Shown: positions 26,678 through 35,373 of the stretch, piece by piece
Layout of the letters: every line of letters starts with the position of its first letter
Numbering within the stretch: position 1 is the first letter of the stretch
NCBI RefSeq assembly: GCF_042677945.1
Contig: NZ_JBHUDN010000026.1
Source: Haloplanus litoreus
GTDB lineage: Archaea; Halobacteriota; Halobacteria; Halobacteriales; Haloferacaceae
Direction: 5' to 3' (one strand)
Length of the DNA stretch: 64,000 bases
Notes under the pieces: generated by a model
What the model saw: the letters and a program-made list of their open reading frames with translations, nothing else
Databases searched by the model: none
Told to the model about the DNA's origin: nothing
Program-made: the position numbers and the translations under genes

Positions 26678-27838
26678 ATGGACCGACGGACGCGAGAGTA
26701 CCTCTCGGGGCGCTTCGGCGACTACTACCGGAGCGCGGATCCGACGCTGCCGCCCGCGGCCGACTCGCGGGAGTGGGGCCACATCCCGTGGACGAGTGGC
26801 GACGCGACGACGATGGTGCGCCACCAGTCGATCTACGACCTCGGGGAGATAGCCGACTTCCTCCGGCGCGAGGCGCCGCGTCACGTCTACTTCTCGGCCG
26901 CGCGGTACGACGACCCCGGTGCGGCCTCGATGGACGAGAAGGGGTGGGAGGGTGCGGACCTCGTGTTCGACTTGGACGCCGACCACCTCCCGAGCGTCGA
27001 CCCCGACGCGGCGACCTACGCCGAGATGCTCGCGGCGTGTAAGGACGCCCTCCTGCGACTGCTCGACCTGCTGGAGGACGACTTCGGGTTCGAGGACGTG
27101 ACCGTGGTGTTCTCGGGCGGCCGCGGCTACCACGTCCACGTCCGCGACGAGGGACTGGCCGGCCTCGACTCGGCCGCCCGGCGCGAGGTGGTCGACTACG
27201 TCCGCGCGGTCGACTTGGACGTCGAGGGGCTGGTGCGGACGCGGGCGGTCGGCGGCACGACGCGACGCGAACTCCGCACCGAGGGTGGGTGGGGACGGCG
27301 AACCCACCGTCGTCTCCGGTCGCTCGTCGATGAGTTGCGGGCCCTCGACGAGGACGAGGCGATGGACCGACTCACGACGTTCGACGGCATCGGTGAGGGG
27401 CGGGCGCGCACGCTGCTCGACGCCTTCGTCGACAACGAGCGGGCGGTCGAGCGTGGCAACGTCGAAGCCGGCGGCCCGGGGGCGCGGATTCTCGTCGAGG
27501 CGCTGGCGGGCGAGACGGTCGGCGCGGAGACGGCGCCCATCGACGAACCGGTCACGACGGACACCCACCGCCTGATCCGCCTGCCGGGCAGCCTCCACGG
27601 GGGGAGCGGCCTCGTCGTCCAGCGACTCGATCGGGACGCAGTCGGCGACTTCGATCCCCTCGTCGACGCCGTTCCCGAGCGATTCACCCGGCGCTCCGTC
27701 CGGGTCGACGTGACCGATCCGGGACGGGTCGAACTCGACGGCGACACGTTTACGTTGGACGCGGGAGTGCAGACGGTACCGGAGTCCGTCGGCGTGTTCC
27801 TGATGACGCGCGACCGAGCCCGGAAGGTCAAAGAATGA
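26678..27838 (+). CDS. priS: DNA primase small subunit PriS
   Basis: 386 aa from the ATG at 26678; the in-frame stretch upstream overlaps the divergent channel gene and is not coding. The archaeo-eukaryotic primase core is clear: LVFDLDADHL with catalytic Asp98 and Asp100, VVFSGGRGYHVHV, and THRLIRLPGSLHGGSG. The protein makes RNA/DNA primers for replication with PriL. Its stop overlaps the start of the GINS gene by 4 bp (ATGA), the usual haloarchaeal priS-gins operon. Confidence 0.96.
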   Translation: MDRRTREYLSGRFGDYYRSADPTLPPAADSREWGHIPWTSGDATTMVRHQSIYDLGEIADFLRREAPRHVYFSAARYDDPGAASMDEKGWEGADLVFDLDADHLPSVDPDAATYAEMLAACKDALLRLLDLLEDDFGFEDVTVVFSGGRGYHVHVRDEGLAGLDSAARREVVDYVRAVDLDVEGLVRTRAVGGTTRRELRTEGGWGRRTHRRLRSLVDELRALDEDEAMDRLTTFDGIGEGRARTLLDAFVDNERAVERGNVEAGGPGARILVEALAGETVGAETAPIDEPVTTDTHRLIRLPGSLHGGSGLVVQRLDRDAVGDFDPLVDAVPERFTRRSVRVDVTDPGRVELDGDTFTLDAGVQTVPESVGVFLMTRDRARKVKE

Positions 27839-28701
27839 ACGTGGAGGAACTGCGCACCGTTCAGCGCACCGAACGACAGAAAGATAGCCTCCAGCACCTT
27901 CGGGACTCGTTTTACCGCGACGTCGCGGACTACATCGCCGAGCGCAAGGCCGAACGCGAACGCGTCGCCGAGGCGGCCGACGACCCGTTCTCCTCGCCCG
28001 AGGTGAGCCGCCTCACTGACGAAATCGAGACGGCCGAGGAAGTCGTCGAGAGCATCTACGAGCGACGCATCGGCAAAATCGTCAAGCGAGCCACCTTCGC
28101 CGCCGCGGGCATGGCGACCGAGGACGAGGGACTGACCAGCGAGGAGCGTGACCTGTTCGAGGATCTGGTCGCCCGCATCGAGACCAACCGAGCGACCGTC
28201 CTCGAGACGCTCGCCGGCGAGGCCGACACGGCGGATACGAGCGACGCGGCGGACGCCGACGGGACCGCCGACCCCGACCCCGACCCCGACCCCACTCCCG
28301 ATCCGACGGCCGACCCGACGCCGCCGGAGGGGACTACCGATCCCACCCCGACACCGGCACCCGACGACATCCTCGCAGAGGCGATGGGTGGCGACGACGG
28401 TCCCGACGCGACGTCGACGAGCGACTCGACCGCCGCGGGCGGGTCGGAGACCGAGCCGACGCCGCCCGCGTCACCGACGCCGACGGTCGACGACGCCCCG
28501 ACGCCGGACGGCGGCGAGGCCGCGGCCGACGACGAAGCCGACGCCGACCGCACCACCCTGCGGATCACCCGCGACGTGGGCGAAATCTTCGGCGTCGACG
28601 AACGCGAGTACGACCTCGCGAGCGAGGACGTGGTGACGCTGCCGACGCCGAACGCCGAACCCCTTCTGAATCGCGACGCCGCCGAGCGACTCGACGACTA
28701 G
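27835..28701 (+). CDS. GINS complex subunit (Gins51/Gins15)
   Basis: 288 aa. The N-terminal alpha-helical A domain (to about residue 125) has RTVQRTERQKDSLQHL and FYRDVADYIAERKAERERV, matching archaeal Gins51. The C-terminal B domain is small (residues about 235-288: LRITRDVGEIFGVDEREYDL). Between them lies an unusually long, disordered linker of about 110 residues rich in Asp, Pro and Thr with tandem DP units. GINS links the MCM helicase to Cdc45/RecJ-like proteins and primase. Translationally coupled to priS. Confidence 0.92.
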   Translation: MNVEELRTVQRTERQKDSLQHLRDSFYRDVADYIAERKAERERVAEAADDPFSSPEVSRLTDEIETAEEVVESIYERRIGKIVKRATFAAAGMATEDEGLTSEERDLFEDLVARIETNRATVLETLAGEADTADTSDAADADGTADPDPDPDPTPDPTADPTPPEGTTDPTPTPAPDDILAEAMGGDDGPDATSTSDSTAAGGSETEPTPPASPTPTVDDAPTPDGGEAAADDEADADRTTLRITRDVGEIFGVDEREYDLASEDVVTLPTPNAEPLLNRDAAERLDD

Positions 28702-28731
28702 GTGGCGGTGCGAGCACCCACCGGTGCCCGC

Positions 28732-29994
28732 TCAGCCGTCTCCGTCCCCCGGGTACAGTCGATAGCCCACGAGTCCGACGACCACCATGCCGCCGACGGC
28801 ACCGAGGATCGGCAGGCCGGGGAACGACGGGATGGTGTTGTTCTCGGCCGCGCCGCCGTCCGCGGCGGCCGCCGTCGCGGACTCTCCCGCGGCGGCGTTC
28901 CCCGTCCCGGCGCCGGCGCCGGCACCGGCGCCCGTGGCGTTCCCCCGAGTTCGCGCGCCGTCGAAGTCGAGTCGGATTCGTTCGCCGGCGTCGACGGGGC
29001 CGTCGCTGGTGAGCATCGGAATCGGTGCGTCGCCGACGCGGAGGTTCTCGGAGTGGTCGATGGCGGTCGGGTCGTACCCCTGGACGACGACGGTGAGCGA
29101 CCCGGTGGCCCGCCTCGGCGCCGTCTCGACCACGGGACCCGTGAGGTCGTAGGCGACGCCGACTCGCGTGACGCCGTTCGCGGGGACGGAGACGTTGAGT
29201 TCGACGCCGGCGTCCGTCCGTCGGTACTCGGCCTCCTCACCCGCGACCATCCCGGCGTAGGGCGTGGCGTCCGTCGGCACGGGGAGTTCGACGGGGCCGA
29301 CGAACGGGCGGTCGGTCGGGTTCCGGAGGGTTACCGTCTCGATTACGCTCGGGACGCTCGATTCGTTCCCCGGTGGCACCACCTGCAGGACGTAGGGACT
29401 CTGGCTGTCGTTGGCGACGCTCAGGCGCGACGCGTCGGTGATCGGCGGCCGCGCGACGATAGTCGTCCCGTTCTCGGCAGCGCTCGCCGTCCGGCGGTAG
29501 GGAACCCCGTCGACGGTTGCCCGAAGCCGGTACGTCTCGTTTTCTTCCACCGGGCCGACGGTGAACTCGCCGTCGTCGCCGGTCTCGACCCGTGTCACGA
29601 CGAACCCGCTGTCGTCGGTTACCTGGACCGCGACGCCGGACAGCGGCGTGCCGTCGTCGTCGACGACGCGGCCGTCGACCGATCCCGAGAGGTGAATCGT
29701 CGCCCGCGTCGTGTTCCGGAGCACCTCGTAGTGGGTCGTCCCTTCGTACGAGACTCGGACGGCGTATTGGGGGGCGTCGGCCACGTCGACCGAGAACGAC
29801 GACCCGCTGACCGTCGTCCGCGCGGGGTCACCGGCGCGTTGCAGCGACTCGGTCACGGGAACGACGGTCACCTGTGCTCCGTCCGCGGTGTCGCCGTCGA
29901 CGGTGACGGTGCCGGACACCGACGTCGTGGCCGTGGCGGTCGGAACGGCGGCGAGACAGCCGAGAACGACGAGGAGCGTGAGGATGCGTTTCAT
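28732..29994 (-). CDS. Secreted carboxypeptidase-regulatory-like domain protein linked to ccmF
   Basis: 420 aa. Sec signal MKRILTLLVVLGCLAAVPTA; two beta-sandwich segments of the carboxypeptidase regulatory-like type (SVSGTVTVDGDTADGAQVTV and GSVDGRVVDDDGTPLSG then VETGDDGEFTVGPV); a further beta region; a Gly/Ala-rich stalk; and a C-terminal membrane helix (FPGLPILGAVGGMVVVGLVG). It is thus a surface-anchored beta protein. It starts one base after the ccmF stop on the same strand, so it is almost certainly co-transcribed with ccmF. No known Ccm protein has this architecture; a role in cytochrome c assembly is inferred from position only. Confidence 0.8.
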   Translation of the reverse strand: MKRILTLLVVLGCLAAVPTATATTSVSGTVTVDGDTADGAQVTVVPVTESLQRAGDPARTTVSGSSFSVDVADAPQYAVRVSYEGTTHYEVLRNTTRATIHLSGSVDGRVVDDDGTPLSGVAVQVTDDSGFVVTRVETGDDGEFTVGPVEENETYRLRATVDGVPYRRTASAAENGTTIVARPPITDASRLSVANDSQSPYVLQVVPPGNESSVPSVIETVTLRNPTDRPFVGPVELPVPTDATPYAGMVAGEEAEYRRTDAGVELNVSVPANGVTRVGVAYDLTGPVVETAPRRATGSLTVVVQGYDPTAIDHSENLRVGDAPIPMLTSDGPVDAGERIRLDFDGARTRGNATGAGAGAGAGTGNAAAGESATAAAADGGAAENNTIPSFPGLPILGAVGGMVVVGLVGYRLYPGDGDG

Positions 29995-29995
29995 A

Positions 29996-32401
29996 TCAGT
30001 CTGCGACCTCCGGATTCGCGTCGCGATTCGTGTCGGGGGCGGCGGCGTCGGTCACCGCGCCGTAGCGGGGATCGAACAGGGCGACGAGACCCATACCGAG
30101 CAACAGCAGGACGATAGCGAGGCGCATCAGCGTGACGAAGGGGATGCGTTTGACCGTTATCGAGGCGGTGCCGTCGCTGACACCCGCGATGACGTAGGTG
30201 TCGGAGACGAGGCCGCGGTCGATGATGACGTCCCTGACCTGCATTCCGCCCTGCTCGGGGTAGCGTCGCTGGCCGGCGATTCCCGAGGCGCGGAGCCGGT
30301 CGCCTTCGTACACCGCGAGCGACACGCCCTCCGCGACGACGCGGGTCGGGACGACGCTCTCGGGGGGATCGGCCACCGGTCCGACCGTCTCCGGGCCGAC
30401 GAGGACGACGGCGTCCGCACTCGGCACGAAGTTCCACATCAGTTGGCCGCGTGCGACGACGCGCTGTCCGGCGGCCACCGAGGCGTTGGTCTCGGTGTCG
30501 GGGAGGCCGAGCCAGACGCTCGACCCGTCGAGTTGGACGACCGTCGCTCGCGGTCCGTCGCGCACGTCCGTCACCGTCCCGTGGACCGTCTGGACGGAGC
30601 CGTTCAACGAGGCGCCCCGCCGCACCACCTGCTCGGTCGAGAGGGCGTAGGTCCCCACCGAGGGGTCCTGCGGGAATTCGGTTCGGGAGTGTTCGAGGAT
30701 GCGGACCGAGTAGTCGGCGCCCTGAATCGGTTGCCGGGAGGTGTCCATCGACCCGTCGCCGACGCCCGTCGCCATCACGGATGCCTGTCCCGCGAAGAGG
30801 TACATGAACGGAAGCGAGAGGACGAGCAGGGCGGCCCCGACGTGGATGAAAGTGATCCCCGTCTCCTTCAGCTTCGCGTTTCGGGACGTCGTTGCCAGGA
30901 TTCGGCCACCGGTGCGTTTCACCGTGCCCAGAATGGCGTAGGCGACCGGTGGCAGCACCGACAGAGCACTCGCCGAGCCGACGACCCGGTAGACGACGGC
31001 GTCGTCGGGGCGGGTCGTCGCCAACTGCCACGTCTCGGACGGGGCTACGACTGCGCCGACGAGCGTCGCGGCGGTGAACACGCCGAGGCCGACGAGCGCC
31101 CGTCGGTCCCCCTCGTGGTCGTAGTCCATGTAGAAGCCGAGGAGCAGCAGGATGCCGAGGACGAGTGGGTAGCTCCAGAGATTGTAGTAGCGTGCTTCGA
31201 CCGAGACTTCGAGTCCGGTGATGGCGTTCCGGAGGAGTGGGAACGAGAGCCCCCACAGCGAGACGAACGTGAGCAGGCCGAAGCCGAGGACCGCGAGGTG
31301 GAGGAGGTTCGAGCGACGCAACCAGTGGCGGTCCGTCGCGTCGGAGTCGGTGTCGTCCGTCTCGCGCAGCCAGTACACCACCGGCGCGACGATGCCGAGC
31401 GCGACGGTCAGCGCCATGAGGACGAGGAAGGCCGCCCCGATGCCGCCGTCGGCGAAGGAGTGGACGCTGCGGAAGACGCCGCTCCGGACGACGGACGTGG
31501 TGTACACCGCAAGCGCGAACACCGTCGCGGTCATCGCCGGGGCGAGGACGCGATACCGTCCCGTCGGCTCGTAGGCGGTGACGGCGTGCAGCGTCGCGGT
31601 GAGGAAGAGCCACGGGATCAGAATCGCCGTCTCCACGGGGTCCCACGCCCAGATTCCGCCCCAGCCGAGGACGGTGTACGACCAGAGGCCGCCGAGCGCG
31701 ACGGCGCCGGTCAGGAACAGCCAACTCAGACGGAGCCAGCGGGTGACGCTCCCGTGCCACGTCGGAAAGACCCCACCGTTGCCCCGGAACAGCGAGACGA
31801 AGTGGGCGGCACCGATGGCGAAAGGCATCGCCAGTAGGGCGTACGCCGTGAACATCACCGGCGGGTGGATAGCCATGTACGGGTCGACGAGCAGGGGATT
31901 CAGCCCCTGCCCGGACGTGGGTACGAACCCAGGCGGGGCGCCGGGGAACTGTGACCGAATCGACGCGAACGGGCTCTGGGCCAGCAACATCCCGGTGAAG
32001 TACGCGACGAGGCCGAGCGTGAGTGCGTGGATCAGTTTCGCGTGACGGTCGGGAATGCCCCGTACTGCGCCGGCCACCATGGCGACGATCGAGACGATGG
32101 CCGCCCACAGTAACACCGAGCCCTCGTTGGCGGCGTAGACGCCGGTCACTCGGTAGAGGACGGGGAGGTAGGACGCCGTGTTCTCCCAGACGTAGGCGTT
32201 CGAGTAGTCGGTGACGACGAACTGATACGTGAGATGCACCAGCGCCGCCACCAGCAACACGGCGGCCGCGGGGGTGAGTTTCGAGACGGCGTCGAGATAC
32301 GCGTCGTCGTCGACGAGGTAGGCACGGGCGAGGATGGCGGCCGCCGACGCCGACGCGCCGAAGGCCAGCCAGAGGAGGGCCGTCCCGACGGCCAGGCTCA
32401 T
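29996..32401 (-). CDS. ccmF: Cytochrome c haem lyase CcmF
   Basis: 801 aa with about 14 membrane helices. The haem-handling WWD motif is WGGIWAWDPVE (about residue 250), preceded by AIHPPVMFTAYALLAMPFA with its conserved His and followed by LVFSLWGL-like segments. A large extracytoplasmic domain (about residues 540-760) precedes the last helix. CcmF attaches haem to apocytochrome CxxCH motifs in System I. Its start overlaps the stop of the thioredoxin-like gene by 4 bp. A dihaem cytochrome c and the rest of the Ccm set lie next to it on the other strand. Confidence 0.96.
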   Translation of the reverse strand: MSLAVGTALLWLAFGASASAAAILARAYLVDDDAYLDAVSKLTPAAAVLLVAALVHLTYQFVVTDYSNAYVWENTASYLPVLYRVTGVYAANEGSVLLWAAIVSIVAMVAGAVRGIPDRHAKLIHALTLGLVAYFTGMLLAQSPFASIRSQFPGAPPGFVPTSGQGLNPLLVDPYMAIHPPVMFTAYALLAMPFAIGAAHFVSLFRGNGGVFPTWHGSVTRWLRLSWLFLTGAVALGGLWSYTVLGWGGIWAWDPVETAILIPWLFLTATLHAVTAYEPTGRYRVLAPAMTATVFALAVYTTSVVRSGVFRSVHSFADGGIGAAFLVLMALTVALGIVAPVVYWLRETDDTDSDATDRHWLRRSNLLHLAVLGFGLLTFVSLWGLSFPLLRNAITGLEVSVEARYYNLWSYPLVLGILLLLGFYMDYDHEGDRRALVGLGVFTAATLVGAVVAPSETWQLATTRPDDAVVYRVVGSASALSVLPPVAYAILGTVKRTGGRILATTSRNAKLKETGITFIHVGAALLVLSLPFMYLFAGQASVMATGVGDGSMDTSRQPIQGADYSVRILEHSRTEFPQDPSVGTYALSTEQVVRRGASLNGSVQTVHGTVTDVRDGPRATVVQLDGSSVWLGLPDTETNASVAAGQRVVARGQLMWNFVPSADAVVLVGPETVGPVADPPESVVPTRVVAEGVSLAVYEGDRLRASGIAGQRRYPEQGGMQVRDVIIDRGLVSDTYVIAGVSDGTASITVKRIPFVTLMRLAIVLLLLGMGLVALFDPRYGAVTDAAAPDTNRDANPEVAD

Positions 32402-32880
32402 TGGGACTCACCCGTCGCGTACCGCTGCTCGCCCGCTTCGAGGTACGAGAGGAAATCCTCGGTACCGGCGTAGCCGTTGATCCGGACGAGCACCTCGCCC
32501 TCCGGCGTGACGATGACGTGCTGTGGGGGGTAGTTGACGTTGTACTTCCGCTGGAGGCGCGAGGCAGCGCCTCCGTCGTCGTCCATGTTCACCGCCACCT
32601 TCACGAAGTCGCCTAGCTCAGACTGCACCGCCGGATCGGCGTACACCTTCTGGTTGTAGTCCTCACAGTACGTACACCAGGTCGTCCAGAAGTAGACGAT
32701 GACCGGTTTCCCTTCGGACGCGGCGGTCTGCTCCGCGGCCGTCACGTTCGTCTGCCAGCGTGTGTCCCCGTGATACGAGTAGTTCTCGTCGCTCAGTGTC
32801 GGTGCCGCGTGCATCGAGACATACCCAATACTGAGCAAGACCACGAAGAAGGCGAGTGTCATCGCCTTTCGAGGCTTCAT
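32398..32880 (-). CDS. Membrane-anchored thioredoxin-like protein (CcmG-type role)
   Basis: 160 aa. An N-terminal membrane anchor (MTLAFFVVLLSIGYVSMHA) leads to a thioredoxin fold with the redox site FWTTWCTYCEDYN and a cis-Pro strand NYPPQHVIVTPEGEVL. It resembles the thioredoxin_7/DsbD-gamma group. In System I such a protein keeps the apocytochrome cysteines reduced, with electrons supplied by CcdA, which is encoded at 34.7 kb. First gene of the ccmF operon. Confidence 0.9.
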   Translation of the reverse strand: MKPRKAMTLAFFVVLLSIGYVSMHAAPTLSDENYSYHGDTRWQTNVTAAEQTAASEGKPVIVYFWTTWCTYCEDYNQKVYADPAVQSELGDFVKVAVNMDDDGGAASRLQRKYNVNYPPQHVIVTPEGEVLVRINGYAGTEDFLSYLEAGEQRYATGESQ

Positions 32881-33211
32881 TGGTGACGCCCAGTAACTGC
32901 TTCCCCCAGTAAAACCTACTGCCTCGTCACTCCCGTCCGCGTTCGCCGGCGACGGGCGAGTGCTTTAGCAGCCAGTATAGTGTATTTGAGGCGGCTAAAA
33001 ACGCTATCTTCGAGTCGCCGACGCTTCGACGCCCGTGTGTGACCGCGGGCACGAATCCACGCGATCAAACTGTATCTATTCGCAAATCGACATCGAAGAC
33101 CGCGGAGGAAGTTTTATAATGCGTGTGTAGATATAGCGAACTACTGCGCAACAGCGGAGGATACGGATACACAGATATGACAGGTAATTTGGAACAGTCG
33201 ACGGAGTTCGC
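32881..33211. other. Divergent promoter region of the cytochrome c locus
   Basis: About 330 bp separate the divergent ccmF operon and the cytochrome c gene. No gene is seen. It is A+T-richer than its surroundings and carries a clear TATA box for the rightward gene at about 33113. A pyrimidine-poor stretch near 32970-33005 may hold the leftward promoter. Confidence 0.4.
33113..33120 (+). promoter_or_regulatory. TATA box upstream of the dihaem cytochrome c gene
   Basis: ttttataa lies about 95 nt before the ATG at 33212, predicting a 5' leader of about 70 nt, long for a haloarchaeal mRNA. Shine-Dalgarno-like ggagg occurs at about 33154 but is too far upstream to serve the start. Confidence 0.5.
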
Positions 33212-34648
33212 ATGAGTCAGGGCGAATCGAACGTCTTGCTCAAGCCTGCGTTGCTCCTCGTCGGGACGGTAATCGCCGCCGTCGTCGTCGTCTTCGCGCT
33301 CAACGGTGTTCTCGCGTACCTCGGCATCGGCGCCGTGGGTCCCGCGGGACCACAGGCGGATGCACCGGCGACGCCGCAAGCCAACGCCAGCGGTAGCGGC
33401 GAGAGCGCCGTCGCGGCCGGTGAGGGGGGCGTACAGAAGCTTCCGGGAACGTGGCCCGGAGAGAAGTGGTACAGCGAGGACCTGCGCGAGCAGGAGTTCG
33501 ACTACAAGGATCCGACGGCTGGCGAGGAGGTGCAGTTCCAGCCCAAGCAGATGAACAACTCGACGCTTCCGGACAACGAACATCGTGCCGAACTCATCCG
33601 GTACGGTCGTGATCTGTTCGCGAACACGTCGAACGAGATGCCCGAAAACGTCGGGAACGATCTGTCGTGTGCGAACTGCCACGGCGGCGGTGACCTCCCG
33701 ACGACGACCGGGATGGTCGGACAGGACATCGACATGATTCCGCTGGTCGGCACCGCCGCGGGCTACCCCGAGTGGACGGGTCGCACCCAGCGGATGCGCG
33801 ACATGCGCCAGCGCATCATGGGCTGTTTCCTCCGGAGCATGAACGCGCCCGGCGCCGAAGAGGGCGTGCCGGAGTACGACAGCCGCGAGATGCAGGCCAT
33901 GGAGTCGTACATGGTCTGGCTGAACAAGGGGACGCCGAGCCAGCGGACGCCGTACTGGCGCCACATCGAGAAGCCGGAGGGCGACGAGAAAGTGCCGGTG
34001 TCCGAGGTCAACCCGGTCCGCGGGGCCGAACTCTACCTCGAGAACTGTGCGTCCTGTCACGGTGCGGACGGACAGGGTATCGAGGGGCAGTACCCGCCGC
34101 TGTGGGGTGAAGGATCCTACAACGACGGGGCCGGCATGGGGCGGATGTACACCTCCGCCGGCTTCATCCGCGAGGCGATGCCCTACGGCGCCGGACACAC
34201 GTTCTCCAACTGGGAGGACGTCCAGGACGTGGCGGGCTTCATGAACGCCCACAAGCGTCCGCACCTCCCGCGCCAGCCGAAAGACTGGGCGGCGGCCGGT
34301 GCGCCGGACGAGGGTATCTACTACAACCGCACGCAGCAGCGTCTCGGCTACGACATGAATCCGATGACGAAGAAGCTGATGCTCGCGGGTATGCCCATCG
34401 ACGACACGGAGGTCACCGAGGAGATGATCCCGGAGGACACGAGCCGGTACGACCAGCCGCTCCGCAACGAGTCGGTCGACGGCTCGTGGCAGACCACCTG
34501 GATCCGAACCTACGAGGACGTCGGTAACGAGACGGCGACGAATCAGTCGGCAACGAACGAGACGGCGACGAATCAGTCGGCCATCACCGCGCAAGGTGCG
34601 GTCACGTCGGCGATGGAAGGCGACGGCGACTCACGGGCAGCGGGCTGA
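33212..34648 (+). CDS. Membrane-anchored dihaem cytochrome c
   Basis: 478 aa. An N-terminal anchor helix (residues 10-35) is followed by a Gly/Ala linker and two c-type domains with CANCH (153-157) and CASCH (279-283). The second domain has the usual NPVRGAELYLENC before it and GADGQGIEGQYPPLWG after it. The protein resembles SoxX/cytochrome c oxidase-associated dihaem cytochromes, with Met candidates such as REAMPYGAGHTFS as axial ligand. The C-terminal tail has tandem NETATNQSA repeats, potential N-glycosylation sites. It heads a rightward operon with ccdA, ccmC and ccmD, which would make its own haem attachment machinery. Electron partner unknown. Confidence 0.92.
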   Translation: MSQGESNVLLKPALLLVGTVIAAVVVVFALNGVLAYLGIGAVGPAGPQADAPATPQANASGSGESAVAAGEGGVQKLPGTWPGEKWYSEDLREQEFDYKDPTAGEEVQFQPKQMNNSTLPDNEHRAELIRYGRDLFANTSNEMPENVGNDLSCANCHGGGDLPTTTGMVGQDIDMIPLVGTAAGYPEWTGRTQRMRDMRQRIMGCFLRSMNAPGAEEGVPEYDSREMQAMESYMVWLNKGTPSQRTPYWRHIEKPEGDEKVPVSEVNPVRGAELYLENCASCHGADGQGIEGQYPPLWGEGSYNDGAGMGRMYTSAGFIREAMPYGAGHTFSNWEDVQDVAGFMNAHKRPHLPRQPKDWAAAGAPDEGIYYNRTQQRLGYDMNPMTKKLMLAGMPIDDTEVTEEMIPEDTSRYDQPLRNESVDGSWQTTWIRTYEDVGNETATNQSATNETATNQSAITAQGAVTSAMEGDGDSRAAG

Positions 34649-34688
34649 CGCCGTCGCCCTTCGTCACCCCCCACACGACTCTGACCGA

Positions 34689-35369
34689 ATGATCGAGACA
34701 CCCTCCACGGTTGCGGTTTTTCTTGCGGGAGTGCTGACCATCCTGACTCCGTGCTGTCTCCCGATGATTCCCGTCCTCGTCGTTGGTGCGAACGGCCATC
34801 GGCTCCGGCCGGTTCTCATCGTCGCGGGGAGCACGCTGACGTTCACCGTCCTCGGGGTGGTGACCGGCTCCGTCGGTTCGATCACGCCGGAGACGATCCG
34901 CGCGCCCTTTGCCGTCCTCATGCTCGCGTTCGGGGTGGTGCTCGCCGACGACGACGTCAACGATCTCTACTCCCGACACGCCTCTCGACTCGCCGGCCGG
35001 GCGACGGGCCTCACCGGCCGGGTCGACGAACGGCGCCACCCGCTCGCGAACGCCTTCGTGGTCGGCCTGTTGCTCGGCGTCATCTGGCTGCCCTGCGTCG
35101 GCCCGGTCCTCGGCGGCGTCCTCGCCTACGTCGGGACGACGGCGTCCGTCGCCGGCGGTGCCGCGCTCCTGTTTACCTACGGTGTCGGCTTCTCGCTCCC
35201 CTTGCTCGGCGTCGCCTACCTCGGCCGATCGGGCGGGAATCGGCTCCTCGAATACGGGCGCGGCGACGGCTTCCGCACCGCCACCGGCTACGCGTTCGTC
35301 CTGCTCGGTCTGGCGGTGCTGTTCGACCTCGACAAACTCGCACTCGCCTCGGTAACCGACATGCTCTGA
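34689..35369 (+). CDS. ccdA: Cytochrome c biogenesis protein CcdA
   Basis: 226 aa from the ATG at 34689; upstream in-frame codons belong to the cytochrome gene in another frame. Six membrane helices with the two redox cysteines of the family in LTPCCLPMIPVL and IWLPCVGPVLGG. CcdA moves reducing power across the membrane to thioredoxin-like proteins such as that encoded at 32398. It follows the cytochrome c gene by 40 bp and precedes ccmC by 4 bp. Confidence 0.95.
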   Translation: MIETPSTVAVFLAGVLTILTPCCLPMIPVLVVGANGHRLRPVLIVAGSTLTFTVLGVVTGSVGSITPETIRAPFAVLMLAFGVVLADDDVNDLYSRHASRLAGRATGLTGRVDERRHPLANAFVVGLLLGVIWLPCVGPVLGGVLAYVGTTASVAGGAALLFTYGVGFSLPLLGVAYLGRSGGNRLLEYGRGDGFRTATGYAFVLLGLAVLFDLDKLALASVTDML

Positions 35370-35373
35370 TACA

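Noticed and set aside
25451..27598. A 715-residue open frame antisense to the MscS and primase genes
   Set aside because: It is Arg/Pro/Asp-rich without any domain and mirrors two clear genes; long antisense frames are expected at this GC content.
28262..28330. Tandem gaccccgacccc units looking like a short repeat array
   Set aside because: They are in-frame codons of the Asp-Pro linker in the GINS subunit, not a CRISPR or intergenic repeat.
29888..31837. A 649-residue plus-strand frame opposite ccmF
   Set aside because: Low-complexity shadow of ccmF, which has WWD and membrane motifs; no domain in the shadow.
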